Shown: piece by piece, positions 1 through 7,325 of the stretch
Position numbering within the stretch: the stretch's first letter is position 1
How the letters are laid out: each line of letters opens with the position of its first letter
NCBI GenBank assembly: GCA_041554195.1
Contig: JBFFMJ010000018.1
Coordinates: 1 to 36,870 of the forward strand
Length of the DNA: 36,870 bases
Direction: 5' to 3'
From: JAPHSX01 sp041554195
Lineage (GTDB): Bacteria > Pseudomonadota > Gammaproteobacteria > Thiohalomonadales > Thiohalomonadaceae
The notes under the pieces: generated by a model
Told to the model about the DNA's origin: nothing
Seen by the model: the letters and a program-made list of their open reading frames with translations, nothing else
Database searches by the model: none
Made by a program: the position numbers and the translations under genes

Positions 1-78
1 AAAAAGTGCTGCGGCAGAACGCCGATGGAAACACTGCTTGATGGGAAATCGATCTGGAAGGAAAAATTCGTGAACTGA
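1..78 (+). pseudogene. C-terminal end of an IS481-like transposase (cut by window edge)
   Basis: The frame is open from base 1 to a TGA at 76-78 and encodes 25 residues containing GRTPMETLLDGK, which resembles the C-terminal end of the DDE integrase-core transposases of the IS481 family, as I recall it. The stop is followed by about 60 bp of non-coding sequence ending in a TGT...ACA-type terminus, as expected at an IS right end. The rest lies outside the window, so whether the transposase is intact cannot be judged. Family assignment rests on a short motif and is moderate. Confidence 0.6.
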
Positions 79-141
79 ATTTGACCTGACAGACACCCTC
101 TGAAAAATCGGTAACTGTCAGATCAAGTCTGAATTACTACA
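1..141 (+). mobile_element. Right end of an IS481-like insertion sequence (partial)
   Basis: After the transposase stop at 78, the sequence from about 107 to 141 ends in CTACA, so the element's terminal repeat would begin TGTAG when read inward. IS481-family ends usually start with TGT. A related stretch, CTGACAGACA, occurs at 87-96. The left end and the target duplication are not visible, so 141 is an estimate. The IS sits next to the integrase gene, inside or at the border of the larger integrated element. Confidence 0.45.
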
Positions 142-210
142 GAGAATCCATATGAGACAGACCGCATGCCATTACAAGGAGCCATACCTCATACGGTCAC
201 GTTATTTAGT

Positions 211-1197
211 TTAGTCAAGCTTGTCCGCAAGATCATCAACAGTCGGTGAATAGTAGACGTTTTGCAGGATTCTGAGATCCCTGTGTCCACTCACTTTGGC
301 CAACTCCATGACTGTCAGCTTTTTTGAAAGTCTGGTTAGAGCCTCTCTGCGTGTGTCGTGAAAACGCAGCTCAATAATGCCAGCCTGCTTCTTCAGCTTC
401 CGAAAAACAGCATCAATACTCGAGGCCTTCATACCAAAGACATGCTCCTGTTTATCGGCCACGCTCATGACCTGTTTGATAATACGCTGCGCCTCCGAAC
501 TAAGCGGCACATCTCTCGGATGTCCATTTTTTGATTTTGCCACATGCACAAAACGCTCATGAACATCCTCCTTCCGCAACCCCGCAATCTCTCCCGCCCT
601 CATACCTGTTTCGATAGCAAACAAGTAGGCAGCACCCACCCTAGCTGAAACAGTAAATGGAGGCTCATTAAACTGATAGCCCGACACATGAATTAGCCTG
701 TTGGTCTCATCCTCTGTTGGCCTCCGATCACGTGCCGGGTTTTCCCTTGGCCGTGACACATCCTTCGTTGGGGAGTGTTTGAGCCACCCCCACTCCTTTC
801 GTGCAGTATTGCATGCGTGAGAAAGGATGTTCATTTCCCTGCATACCGTTGAACCAGTGACGCTCTTTAGCCTGCGGTCACGCCATGCTGCAATATGTTT
901 TGCCGACAACGCTTCGAGCGGCACCTGCGCAAGTTCATCCTTCATGATTAGTGCGATGGTTTTAACTTCACGGATATGTCCCCGCTTAAGTGGGCTCACA
1001 TCGTTTGAATAACGTTCAAGTAAATCACCAAAGGTTTTATTCGGAATTTTTCCTAGGAGTCCATCTTCGATTTCTACTTCCATTTGAAGAGCCCAGGCTT
1101 TTGCTGCGGCCTTAGTCCGAAATGTTTTAGTCTTACGAATGCCTTTGAGCCTAACTTCAGCCCGCCAGCGATCACCACGCTTCATAATTGCTGCCAT
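211..1197 (-). CDS. Tyrosine recombinase / phage-type integrase
   Basis: Site-specific recombinase that would integrate and excise the element lying to the left. The C-terminal catalytic domain shows the full active-site set: Arg200 in the MRAGE motif, Lys223 in SKNG, His280 and Arg283 in HDTRR, His305 in SGHRD, and the nucleophile Tyr315 or Tyr316 in VYY. The N-terminal part (about 1-60) carries an AP2-like or arm-binding region with RGDRWRAEVRLKG, followed by a SAM-like core-binding domain. I start at the ATG ending at 1197 because GAGG lies 8 bases upstream; an in-frame GTG at 1206 would add three residues. Length (328 aa) is normal for phage and island integrases. The gene lies 253 bp beyond the 3' end of tRNA-Leu and is transcribed away from it. 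The flanks look AT-richer than the housekeeping genes, as expected for acquired DNA. Confidence 0.93.
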   Translation of the reverse strand: MAAIMKRGDRWRAEVRLKGIRKTKTFRTKAAAKAWALQMEVEIEDGLLGKIPNKTFGDLLERYSNDVSPLKRGHIREVKTIALIMKDELAQVPLEALSAKHIAAWRDRRLKSVTGSTVCREMNILSHACNTARKEWGWLKHSPTKDVSRPRENPARDRRPTEDETNRLIHVSGYQFNEPPFTVSARVGAAYLFAIETGMRAGEIAGLRKEDVHERFVHVAKSKNGHPRDVPLSSEAQRIIKQVMSVADKQEHVFGMKASSIDAVFRKLKKQAGIIELRFHDTRREALTRLSKKLTVMELAKVSGHRDLRILQNVYYSPTVDDLADKLD

Positions 1198-1282
1198 ATT
1201 AATCACCTCGTATACATAGCGGCAACCTCTTCCCTCTACGCGGTGAACTGCTCATTGTTTAATGGCAGCACTGGCGCAAAAT

Positions 1283-1317
1283 GGTGGCACTAGTGGTGGC
1301 AAATTGGTGGCACTAGT
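1283..1317. repeat. Clustered GGTGGCA repeats upstream of the integrase
   Basis: GGTGGCA occurs three times in 30 bp (starting at 1283, 1295 and 1306). The first and third copies are part of a longer 13-base direct repeat, TGGTGGCACTAGT, at 1282-1294 and 1305-1317. They lie between the integrase start and the tRNA-Leu attachment site, the usual place for arm-type integrase-binding sites. The function is inferred from position only. Confidence 0.55.
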
Positions 1318-1449
1318 AGCCTGAAGATGTTGCAAATTGTTGGACTATGATGAACATGAGATACGCATTAAATCCATGATTTTTAAGGATAAAATGCGAT
1401 TGAATGGCTAAAACCGCGAAATGTTGTAACTTGTTGATTTATAGAGATG

Positions 1450-1480
1450 TGGTGCCCGGAGCCGGGGTCGAACCGGCACA
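1450..1480. other. Presumed attachment site at the tRNA-Leu 3' end
   Basis: Integrases coded next to a tRNA 3' end usually recombine within the T-arm/acceptor part of that gene and restore it from the element's copy. The tRNA here is intact and the integrase faces away from it, so the junction should lie in its 3' part. The second copy of the core (the other att site) would be to the left of this window, so the exact limits are unknown. Confidence 0.4.
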
Positions 1481-1536
1481 GTGTTGCCACCGAGGGATTT
1501 TAAGTCCCTTGCGTCTACCAATTTCGCCATCCGGGC
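1450..1536 (-). tRNA. leuZ: tRNA-Leu (anticodon UAA)
   Basis: An 87-base cloverleaf on the minus strand with CCA encoded (1450-1452). The acceptor stem is GCCCGGA/TCCGGGC, the anticodon stem AGGGA/TCCCT encloses CTTAAAA with anticodon UAA, and a long variable arm marks a class II tRNA. The T-loop is GGTTCGACC. It reads UUA codons. It is third in the tRNA-Gly, tRNA-Cys, tRNA-Leu set that matches E. coli glyW-cysT-leuZ. Unlike the other two it has no terminator hairpin downstream; its 3' flank belongs to the integrated element. Confidence 0.97.
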
Positions 1537-1559
1537 AGATGGTGATGCAGAGTTGGGGA

Positions 1560-1588
1560 ATTCTACCCCACTACATAAAGAGTTTCAG
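1560..1588 (-). promoter_or_regulatory. Sigma-70-like promoter of tRNA-Leu
   Basis: Minus strand: -35 CTGAAA (1583-1588, 4 of 6 consensus bases), 17-bp spacer, -10 TAGAAT (1560-1565, 5 of 6). The predicted start lies about 17 nt before the mature tRNA. The same -10 hexamer is found before both other tRNAs of the cluster. Confidence 0.6.
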
Positions 1589-1650
1589 CTAGAAGTTTAC
1601 GCCTGTTCTCACAAAGACTCGAAGCAACACTTAACAATTTGCTACAGGCG

Positions 1651-1680
1651 AAAAAAAAGCGCTCTAAAAAGAACGCTTTT
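1651..1680 (-). terminator. Rho-independent terminator after tRNA-Cys
   Basis: An 11-bp stem (one G-U pair) at 1655-1665/1670-1680 with a 4-base loop, followed on the minus strand by a run of T residues. It lies 5 bp beyond the CCA end of tRNA-Cys and would separate that transcript from tRNA-Leu. Confidence 0.85.
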
Positions 1681-1684
1681 ACGA

Positions 1685-1758
1685 TGGAGGCCGGGACCGG
1701 AGTCGAACCGATCTACATGGATTTGCAATCCAGTGCATAACCGCTTTGCTACCCGGCC
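1685..1758 (-). tRNA. cysT: tRNA-Cys (anticodon GCA)
   Basis: A 74-base cloverleaf on the minus strand. Acceptor stem GGCCGGG/CCCGGCC, discriminator U73 (typical for cysteine), encoded CCA at 1685-1687, anticodon GCA in the loop TTGCAAA, T-loop GGTTCGACT. Second member of the Gly-Cys-Leu cluster. Confidence 0.97.
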
Positions 1759-1797
1759 TGAACTAACTTATTAAGCTTTGCAACTCGCTGTATCGCC

Positions 1798-1826
1798 ATT
1801 CTAACACCGACGATATGCTTTGTTAT
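1798..1826 (-). promoter_or_regulatory. Sigma-70-like promoter of tRNA-Cys
   Basis: Minus strand: -35 ATAACA (1821-1826, 4 of 6), exactly 17 bp spacer, -10 TAGAAT (1798-1803, 5 of 6). It lies between the tRNA-Gly terminator and tRNA-Cys, with a predicted 5' leader of about 33 nt. Confidence 0.55.
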
Positions 1827-1837
1827 GCCTATTTATG

Positions 1838-1868
1838 AAAAAACCCCGGTCGTTTATCGACTGGGGTT
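1838..1868 (-). terminator. Rho-independent terminator after tRNA-Gly
   Basis: An 11-position stem with one A-C mismatch (1842-1852/1858-1868), loop of 5, followed on the minus strand by TTTTTT. It begins 12 bp after the encoded CCA of tRNA-Gly. Confidence 0.85.
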
Positions 1869-1879
1869 CTTCCGGAATT

Positions 1880-1956
<77 letters not shown>

Positions 1957-1971
1957 AAATCAAGAAGCGCT

Positions 1972-1999
1972 ATTCTAATTCGTAGCCAATTATTGTCAA
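1972..1999 (-). promoter_or_regulatory. Strong promoter of tRNA-Gly
   Basis: Minus strand: -35 TTGACA (1994-1999, perfect), 16-bp spacer, -10 TAGAAT (1972-1977, 5 of 6), followed by a GC-rich AGCGC discriminator typical of stringently controlled stable-RNA promoters. It lies just beyond the pgsA stop and leaves about 9 nt before the mature tRNA. Confidence 0.75.
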
Positions 2000-2022
2000 C
2001 CCTTGGTGACAACTATTTTCCA

Positions 2023-2589
2023 TTATTTTGCTTTAAGTGCAGGCCAGGCGGCTCGCAGGTAGAGCACCATCGACCACAGCGTCAGCACGGCGGCAACATA
2101 GAGCAACATCAGCCCCGCTTGCGCTGTGGGGAAATCACCAATGGGCTCACGATAGAGTAGCAGTACCAGTGCGAACATCTGCGCGGTGGTTTTTATCTTA
2201 CCCATCATACTGACGGCGACCTTGGCCGAGGCCCCGACCTCGGCCATCCACTCACGTAGGGCGGAGATGGTGATCTCACGACCGACGATCACCAGTGCCG
2301 GTAACGCAACCCAGATGCCGCTGTACTCAGTGGGGTTGTTATCGACGATGAGGATGAGGGCCGCGGCGACCATCAGCTTGTCGGCAACCGGGTCGAGAAA
2401 AGCCCCGAGGGCGGAGGTAACGCCCATCCTCCGGGCCAGATAGCCATCAAGCCAATCGGTAAAAGCCGCCAGGGCAAACAGCACGGTGGTAATAAGGTTG
2501 GCATTGGCCACATCAAGATAGAAAAAGAGGACGAAGAAGGGGATCAGGCCGATACGTAGCAGGGTGAGGATATTGGGGAGACTGTTCAT
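2023..2589 (-). CDS. pgsA: CDP-diacylglycerol--glycerol-3-phosphate 3-phosphatidyltransferase
   Basis: Inner-membrane enzyme that joins CDP-diacylglycerol and glycerol-3-phosphate to give phosphatidylglycerol phosphate, the committed step to phosphatidylglycerol and cardiolipin. The CDP-alcohol phosphotransferase signature D-G-x2-A-R-x8-G-x3-D-x3-D is present around residues 46-71 (DWLDGYLARR ... GAFLDPVADK). Several hydrophobic segments surround it. Length (188 aa) is close to E. coli PgsA. It lies 6 bp after uvrC, so the two are probably cotranscribed, and its stop precedes the tRNA-Gly promoter. Confidence 0.96.
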   Translation of the reverse strand: MNSLPNILTLLRIGLIPFFVLFFYLDVANANLITTVLFALAAFTDWLDGYLARRMGVTSALGAFLDPVADKLMVAAALILIVDNNPTEYSGIWVALPALVIVGREITISALREWMAEVGASAKVAVSMMGKIKTTAQMFALVLLLYREPIGDFPTAQAGLMLLYVAAVLTLWSMVLYLRAAWPALKAK

Positions 2590-2595
2590 GGATTA

Positions 2596-4440
2596 TTATG
2601 CTTCATCGTTATGAAAGACGGCGTAAATGCTCTGTGCCAACTGGCGACTGATACCCTTGATCTTGGTTAAATCATCGACCCCGGCGCGGGCTACCTCCTG
2701 CAGGCCGCCAAACTGTTTCAGCAACTGCTGGCGTCGCTTTGGCCCGAGCCCTGGAATTCCCTCCAGTACCGAGCTGCGACGGGCCTTGGCGCGGCGCTGC
2801 CGGTGGCCGGTAATGGCGAAGCGATGGGCCTCGTCGCGTACCTGCTGCACCAGATGCAATGCGGGGGAATCAGCGGGCAGTATAGTCGGCTGGGCCTGAC
2901 CCGACAATATCAGCTGTTCCAGTCCCGGTCGGCGCTCCGGTCCCTTGGCGACACCGATCAACATCACACCGACCACCTGCAGCTCCTCCATCACCGCCTC
3001 GGCCTGCGTCAGCTGTCCCCTGCCGCCGTCGATGAGCAGAATGTCGGGGTACTTCCCCTCCCCCTCCTTGAGGCGCTTGAAGCGGCGTGTGAGCGCCTGT
3101 TTCATTGCCGCATAGTCATCCCCCGGAGTGATTCCCTCGATATTGAAGCGGCGATAGTCGCTCTTAAGCGCGCCGTTGGTATCAAACACCACGCAGGAGG
3201 CAACGGTGGCCTCGCCCATGGTGTGGCTGATATCAAAGCACTCGATGCGTTGCGGCATCTCCTCCAGGCTGAAGGCCTCCTGCAGGGCGATAAAGCGGGC
3301 GTAAATGTTGGCCCTGGCGGCCAGGTGGCTGCTCAGCGCCTGTTCGGCATTGGTGACGGCCAACTCCAGCCAGCGCGCCCGATCACCGCGTACGCTTGAA
3401 CTAAGGGCGAGCTTACGCCCGGCCTTGTCACTCATCACCTGCTGCAACAGTTTCTGCTCGGGCAGGCTGGTACTGATAATCACCTCAGACGGGAGGCTGC
3501 TGCCACTGCGCCCCTCGGCCAGGTAGTATTGCGGCAGGAAGGCCTGTAGCAGCTCGGCCTCATCGCTCTGTGCAATCTGGCTGGGGAAATAACTCTTGTT
3601 ACCGAGATTGCGTCCGCCACGAATGAAGAAGACCTGCACACAACCAACGCCGTTCCGCACCCTGGCTGCGACCACGTCGAGGTCTCCCCCCTCGCCCATC
3701 ACATACTGCTTCTCCTGCACCCGGCGCAGATTGGCGATCTGATCACGGTAGTGGGCCGCCTGCTCAAATTCCAGGGCACTGGAGGCCTGCTCCATGCGCT
3801 TGACCAGCTCATCGATTATGGCGTTATCCTTGCCCTGAAGAAACATCACCGCGTGGCGCACATCCTCGGCATACTGCTCCTCCGATACGATGCCCACACA
3901 GGGGCCACTACAGCGTTTGATCTGATACTGCAGGCAGGGGCGCGAGCGGTTGCGATAGAAGTGCTCCTCACACTGGCGTACCGGAAAGAGCTTCTGCAAC
4001 AGGTTAAGGCTCTCGCGAACCGCCCCGGCACTGGGATAGGGTCCAAAGTAGCGCCCCTTTTTGCCACGCTTGCCGCGGTGAAAGCCGAGTCGCGGGAAGG
4101 GGTCATCGGATAGGTAGAGGTAGGGGTAGCTCTTGTCGTCACGTAGCAGGATGTTATAGCGCGGGCGCAGTGACTTGATGAGGTTATTCTCTAACAGCAG
4201 CGCTTCATTTTCAGTATGGGTGACGGTCACCTCAATGGCGTGAATATTCGCCACCAGTGCCTGGGTCTTGGGGGCCTGATCGGTACGCTGGAAATAACTG
4301 CTGACGCGGCGTTTGAGGTTCTTCGCCTTGCCAACGTAGATCACCGTGCCCTGCGCATCGAACATACGATAGACGCCGGGACGTGTAGTGAGGGTTTTAA
4401 GAAAGGCCTTGCTGTCGAAGGGCTGCGGGCTACTGCTCAT
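2596..4440 (-). CDS. uvrC: UvrABC nucleotide excision repair subunit C
   Basis: Makes both incisions flanking a DNA lesion after UvrA/UvrB recognition. The N-terminal GIY-YIG nuclease (GVY at 22-24, YVG at 35-37) makes the 3' cut; a UVR motif near 190-225 binds UvrB; the C-terminal RNase H-like domain (with LLIDGGRGQL) makes the 5' cut; tandem helix-hairpin-helix motifs end the protein (PGLGPKRR, IKGISRQLA). I start at the ATG ending at 4440, giving 614 aa and the usual start pattern before the KAFLKT segment. A TTG at 4482, just after gacA, would add 14 residues not typical of the family. No strong ribosome binding site precedes the ATG, so translation may be coupled to gacA upstream. Confidence 0.96.
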   Translation of the reverse strand: MSSSPQPFDSKAFLKTLTTRPGVYRMFDAQGTVIYVGKAKNLKRRVSSYFQRTDQAPKTQALVANIHAIEVTVTHTENEALLLENNLIKSLRPRYNILLRDDKSYPYLYLSDDPFPRLGFHRGKRGKKGRYFGPYPSAGAVRESLNLLQKLFPVRQCEEHFYRNRSRPCLQYQIKRCSGPCVGIVSEEQYAEDVRHAVMFLQGKDNAIIDELVKRMEQASSALEFEQAAHYRDQIANLRRVQEKQYVMGEGGDLDVVAARVRNGVGCVQVFFIRGGRNLGNKSYFPSQIAQSDEAELLQAFLPQYYLAEGRSGSSLPSEVIISTSLPEQKLLQQVMSDKAGRKLALSSSVRGDRARWLELAVTNAEQALSSHLAARANIYARFIALQEAFSLEEMPQRIECFDISHTMGEATVASCVVFDTNGALKSDYRRFNIEGITPGDDYAAMKQALTRRFKRLKEGEGKYPDILLIDGGRGQLTQAEAVMEELQVVGVMLIGVAKGPERRPGLEQLILSGQAQPTILPADSPALHLVQQVRDEAHRFAITGHRQRRAKARRSSVLEGIPGLGPKRRQQLLKQFGGLQEVARAGVDDLTKIKGISRQLAQSIYAVFHNDEA

Positions 4441-4486
4441 GATGGCTAGAGAATTACGGGCCTGATATCGACCCGCTAACAACCGG

Positions 4487-5125
4487 CTAGATGCCGTCGA
4501 GGATACCGTGATGCATCGCCAGACGGGTCAGCTCTGCATCGTTACCGACACGCAGCTTCTCAAACAGACGGGTGCGATAGGTACTGACGGTCTTCGGGCT
4601 GAGACAGAGTTTATCGGAGATCTCATGCACCTTGTTGCCCTGCACCATCATAATCATGACCTGCATCTCCCGCTGAGAAAGCGACTCAAAGGGGGACTTA
4701 TCGTTTCCTGGCAGCAACGAAAGGGCGAGATTTTGTGCAATATCGGAACTGATGTAACGCTTGCCGCCATGCACCGCCTTAATCGCCTTTATGATCTCAT
4801 CGACCGAACAGCCCTTGTGCAGGTAACCCGAGGCACCCGCCTTGAGCAGACTGGAGGGGAAGGGATCGTCGGTATGTACGGTGACGATGATAATGGGCAG
4901 ATCGGGGTATAGCTGCATCAACTTGCGGGTCGCCTCCAGACCGCCGATACCGGGCATTGAGACGTCCATCAATACGACATCAGGGCGCTTCTTACGCGCC
5001 TCACTGATCCCTTCCTCACCACTTTGGGCCTCGGCGGTCACTTTTATTCCGTCAGCATCTTCCAGCAGACGGCGAATGCCGGTACGCACCAATTCATGGT
5101 CATCGACGAGGAGTACACTAATCAT
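4487..5125 (-). CDS. gacA: GacA/UvrY-type response regulator
   Basis: Two-component regulator of the NarL/FixJ class. The receiver domain (1-120) has the acidic pair at 8-9, phospho-acceptor Asp54 in VLMDVSMPG, and Lys104 in LHKG; the C-terminal LuxR-type helix-turn-helix is at about 148-205 (SQREMQVMIMM, SPKTVSTYRTRLFEKL). Gene order gacA-uvrC-pgsA is conserved in gammaproteobacteria. In characterised species the GacS/BarA kinase activates it to switch on small RNAs that sequester CsrA/RsmA; this is notable because CsrA-type hairpins occur at 16900 and 17645. No sensor kinase lies nearby. Its leader (5126-5210) contains several GGA triplets but no clear hairpins. Confidence 0.93.
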   Translation of the reverse strand: MISVLLVDDHELVRTGIRRLLEDADGIKVTAEAQSGEEGISEARKKRPDVVLMDVSMPGIGGLEATRKLMQLYPDLPIIIVTVHTDDPFPSSLLKAGASGYLHKGCSVDEIIKAIKAVHGGKRYISSDIAQNLALSLLPGNDKSPFESLSQREMQVMIMMVQGNKVHEISDKLCLSPKTVSTYRTRLFEKLRVGNDAELTRLAMHHGILDGI

Positions 5126-5210
5126 AACAGCCTGCCGTTCTCTCTATGCACAAACATTGTTCAACCCTGTTGCCCTGTTTCATCCTTAACATCAATTCTA
5201 TCCTCAGGTG

Positions 5211-6755
5211 TCAGCCTCGCAGCTCTTCACTGCTGACCGCAGGCTCCGCTTTGACCGGCTCGACAGTCGATTCTGTTTTCTCAGGTGCAGTTACTGCGCC
5301 TTGTGATGCCGTTACCGCGCCGCCGGAGGGATCGGCAAAGCTGTCGTTAAGACGCTGCACGAAGCGATCAGTATCACCGACCACACGGGCTAACTGACGC
5401 TTGCTTCGGCGGCCCCACCCGGCAGGTGTGACATTGAACAGGCTACGCCAGAAGGCGGTGCTGCGAGCAAAACCGCCCAACAGTTGCTTCTCCTCCTCAC
5501 GCCCCTTCGCCTGTTTGCCGAGCCACTTGATAACGCCACGACTGGCAAATTTACGCAGTCGATGGTGCACATAGAGGCCCGCCCCTAACAGCAACGCGGC
5601 CGCCGCAAGGAACCAGTTAATATTGCTCCCCATATCCTGTGCCCAGGGGGCGACAAAACTGAGTCCGTCCCAGTAACCCGCATTAATGCTAAGAGTCAGC
5701 ACCAGCACGGCAAGGGTGCCAAAAACTACACCATCGAGGATCAGGGTACGACGACGCCAGCGAGCCAAGGCCTCGGTCAGGACCGGGACAATACGGCCCT
5801 CGATATTGCGCGCCGTCTTCTCCAGCGAACCGACGATACGATAGGAGCGCTCTACCTCGACCTGCTGAATACGCTGATAGATCTCCGCCATATCGGCATC
5901 ACGCTTACTTTCAAAGCGCTGGCGCCGATTAACATCGTCAATCGGTACTGCCGCATCAGCATTATAAATAGTATAGAAGCGTCCTGCTGTCAGCCCCTTG
6001 GAAGCCAGCGCCCGCTGCCAGGCACCGAACACCTCCTCGGGATTATCCTCACGGGCGGTGGTATCGATCTGGTTAAGTACATAGAGAAACTTACTGGCAT
6101 CAGCACGCTCAATACTACCTGCCACCAGATGCTCCAGGGTATCCTGCATCGCACCCGGCTCCGGATGACGGGCATCGAAAAAGACAATCACCAAATCAGA
6201 GAGATCAATGATGTGTTCGGTAAGACGCAGGGTAGAGGTGCGTTGCGCATCGGCATCGAAACCGGGGGAGTCGATGATAATCTTGCCCTTCAGCGGCTCA
6301 CTGTGACAGGTCTTTAGCTGAAGATAACTGTCGATGCGGTTACCTTCGCCACCATCGACCTTCTCGATATCTTCGCTAATCTGGTAGAAGGGAAAACGCG
6401 GGTCGGCATCCAGCGCAAGGCCAGGCAAAACGTGAATGTTCTCCTCACGGCTGTGACAGACCACGGTAAATTTGTCGTCCACCGCCTGGTTACCGGAGCT
6501 CTGTAACGGGAGTCCCAGATAGTGGTTAATGAAGGTTGATTTACCCGAGGAGAAGGTGCCGAGTATTGATACTAGGGGCCACCAGGGGATCTGCATGGCG
6601 AAAGAGCCGCTGTGGGGCAACAGCCCCATGCGGTAGGCCACCTTGTCCAGTTCGCGAAAGCTGTTGACGGCACTCAGCAGTACTGGATTTTCCTGACGCA
6701 GGTGCGTCTCCAGGCTCTGCAGGCGATTGGTGATGACAGGATCGGGGCCGAACAT
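5211..6755 (-). CDS. EHD/dynamin-like GTPase with two C-terminal membrane helices
   Basis: Large GTPase of the dynamin superfamily, predicted to bind or remodel membranes. Motifs: G1 GTFSSGKS (66-73), G2 region DDKFT (93-97), G3 DSPG (162-165), G4 NQID (228-231, in place of NKxD). The G2 context and the DLVIVFFDARHPE segment after G3 resemble eukaryotic EHD proteins more than classical BDLP or LeoA, from memory of those families. A helical region (290-335) leads into two hydrophobic segments (about 338-356 and 380-397), and a basic helical tail ends in a Pro/Glu/Val-rich stretch. The start at 6755 has an AGGT site 7 bases upstream. It is last of four genes with a ParA ATPase, a TPR protein and a coiled-coil protein. 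The GTPase fold is clear; the cellular role is unknown. Confidence 0.85.
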   Translation of the reverse strand: MFGPDPVITNRLQSLETHLRQENPVLLSAVNSFRELDKVAYRMGLLPHSGSFAMQIPWWPLVSILGTFSSGKSTFINHYLGLPLQSSGNQAVDDKFTVVCHSREENIHVLPGLALDADPRFPFYQISEDIEKVDGGEGNRIDSYLQLKTCHSEPLKGKIIIDSPGFDADAQRTSTLRLTEHIIDLSDLVIVFFDARHPEPGAMQDTLEHLVAGSIERADASKFLYVLNQIDTTAREDNPEEVFGAWQRALASKGLTAGRFYTIYNADAAVPIDDVNRRQRFESKRDADMAEIYQRIQQVEVERSYRIVGSLEKTARNIEGRIVPVLTEALARWRRRTLILDGVVFGTLAVLVLTLSINAGYWDGLSFVAPWAQDMGSNINWFLAAAALLLGAGLYVHHRLRKFASRGVIKWLGKQAKGREEEKQLLGGFARSTAFWRSLFNVTPAGWGRRSKRQLARVVGDTDRFVQRLNDSFADPSGGAVTASQGAVTAPEKTESTVEPVKAEPAVSSEELRG

Positions 6756-6782
6756 AGTATTACCTGCAACTCAAGGGAGGGG

Positions 6783-7265
6783 TTACCATGGCATGAAGCT
6801 GCTCATCTGGCTCATCGGACGGCCAATATTGTAGTTCATCGCACCGACCTGATGGCGCATACCATCCACACTCATGGCCATTGAACGGGTAGAGGCGTTC
6901 ATCGTGTCCATGCTGTTGTTGATGCGGTGCAGATCGTTAGAGATGCCGCCCATATTGCCGGAAATGCTGTCCATATTGACCACCATGTGGTCGATACTCT
7001 GGGTCAGCACGGAGACATTTCTGGCCAGTGAAGCGACATCATGGGTCAGGCTATAGATGAGGTAGAAGCCATAACTCGCCAGCACGATAAAGGCAAAAAG
7101 CGAGGGGTAGACGATCATCTCCCAGCGGCGCGCACTACTCTCAAAGGTAGTGGCCAGACGTTCCATGTGGTGCTCGCCGGTTTCTGATGCAACCTGCCCA
7201 GCACTAATGCTGGTTACGTTGGCACGGCGCTCATTGTTAGGTGTCTCTGGGGTCTTTTCAGTCAT
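6783..7265 (-). CDS. Membrane-anchored coiled-coil protein, function unknown
   Basis: I do not recognise a named family. The protein (160 aa) has a polar N-terminus of about 50 residues, one hydrophobic helix (51-71, YPSLFAFIVLASYGFYLIY), and then a long heptad-like region (76-145) rich in Met, Asn and Ser with repeated S-x-D/N-x-M patterns, suggesting a coiled coil. The pattern resembles the signalling-helix parts of chemoreceptors but no receptor hairpin tip is visible. It lies 27 bp upstream of the dynamin-like gene and 60 bp after the TPR gene, so it is probably cotranscribed and could serve as a scaffold or membrane partner of the GTPase. Orientation of the coil (cytoplasmic or periplasmic) cannot be settled from sequence. 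Confidence 0.75.
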   Translation of the reverse strand: MTEKTPETPNNERRANVTSISAGQVASETGEHHMERLATTFESSARRWEMIVYPSLFAFIVLASYGFYLIYSLTHDVASLARNVSVLTQSIDHMVVNMDSISGNMGGISNDLHRINNSMDTMNASTRSMAMSVDGMRHQVGAMNYNIGRPMSQMSSFMPW

Positions 7266-7325
7266 AACTACACTCTCTTTTGCTCAAAATCACAAGCATT
7301 AATATGTGAACTATATCACCTTTTA

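Noticed and set aside
1404..1774. Two plus-strand open frames across the tRNA-Leu and tRNA-Cys genes
   Set aside because: They are antisense readings of tRNA sequences (PGAGVEPAQ, GPESNRSTW patterns) with no ribosome binding site.
4440..4482. TTG start for UvrC directly after gacA
   Set aside because: The added 14 residues are not typical of UvrC; the ATG at 4440 gives the usual N-terminus.
5126..5210. CsrA-type control of gacA from GGA triplets in its leader
   Set aside because: The triplets are present but not in hairpin loops and do not overlap the ribosome binding site.
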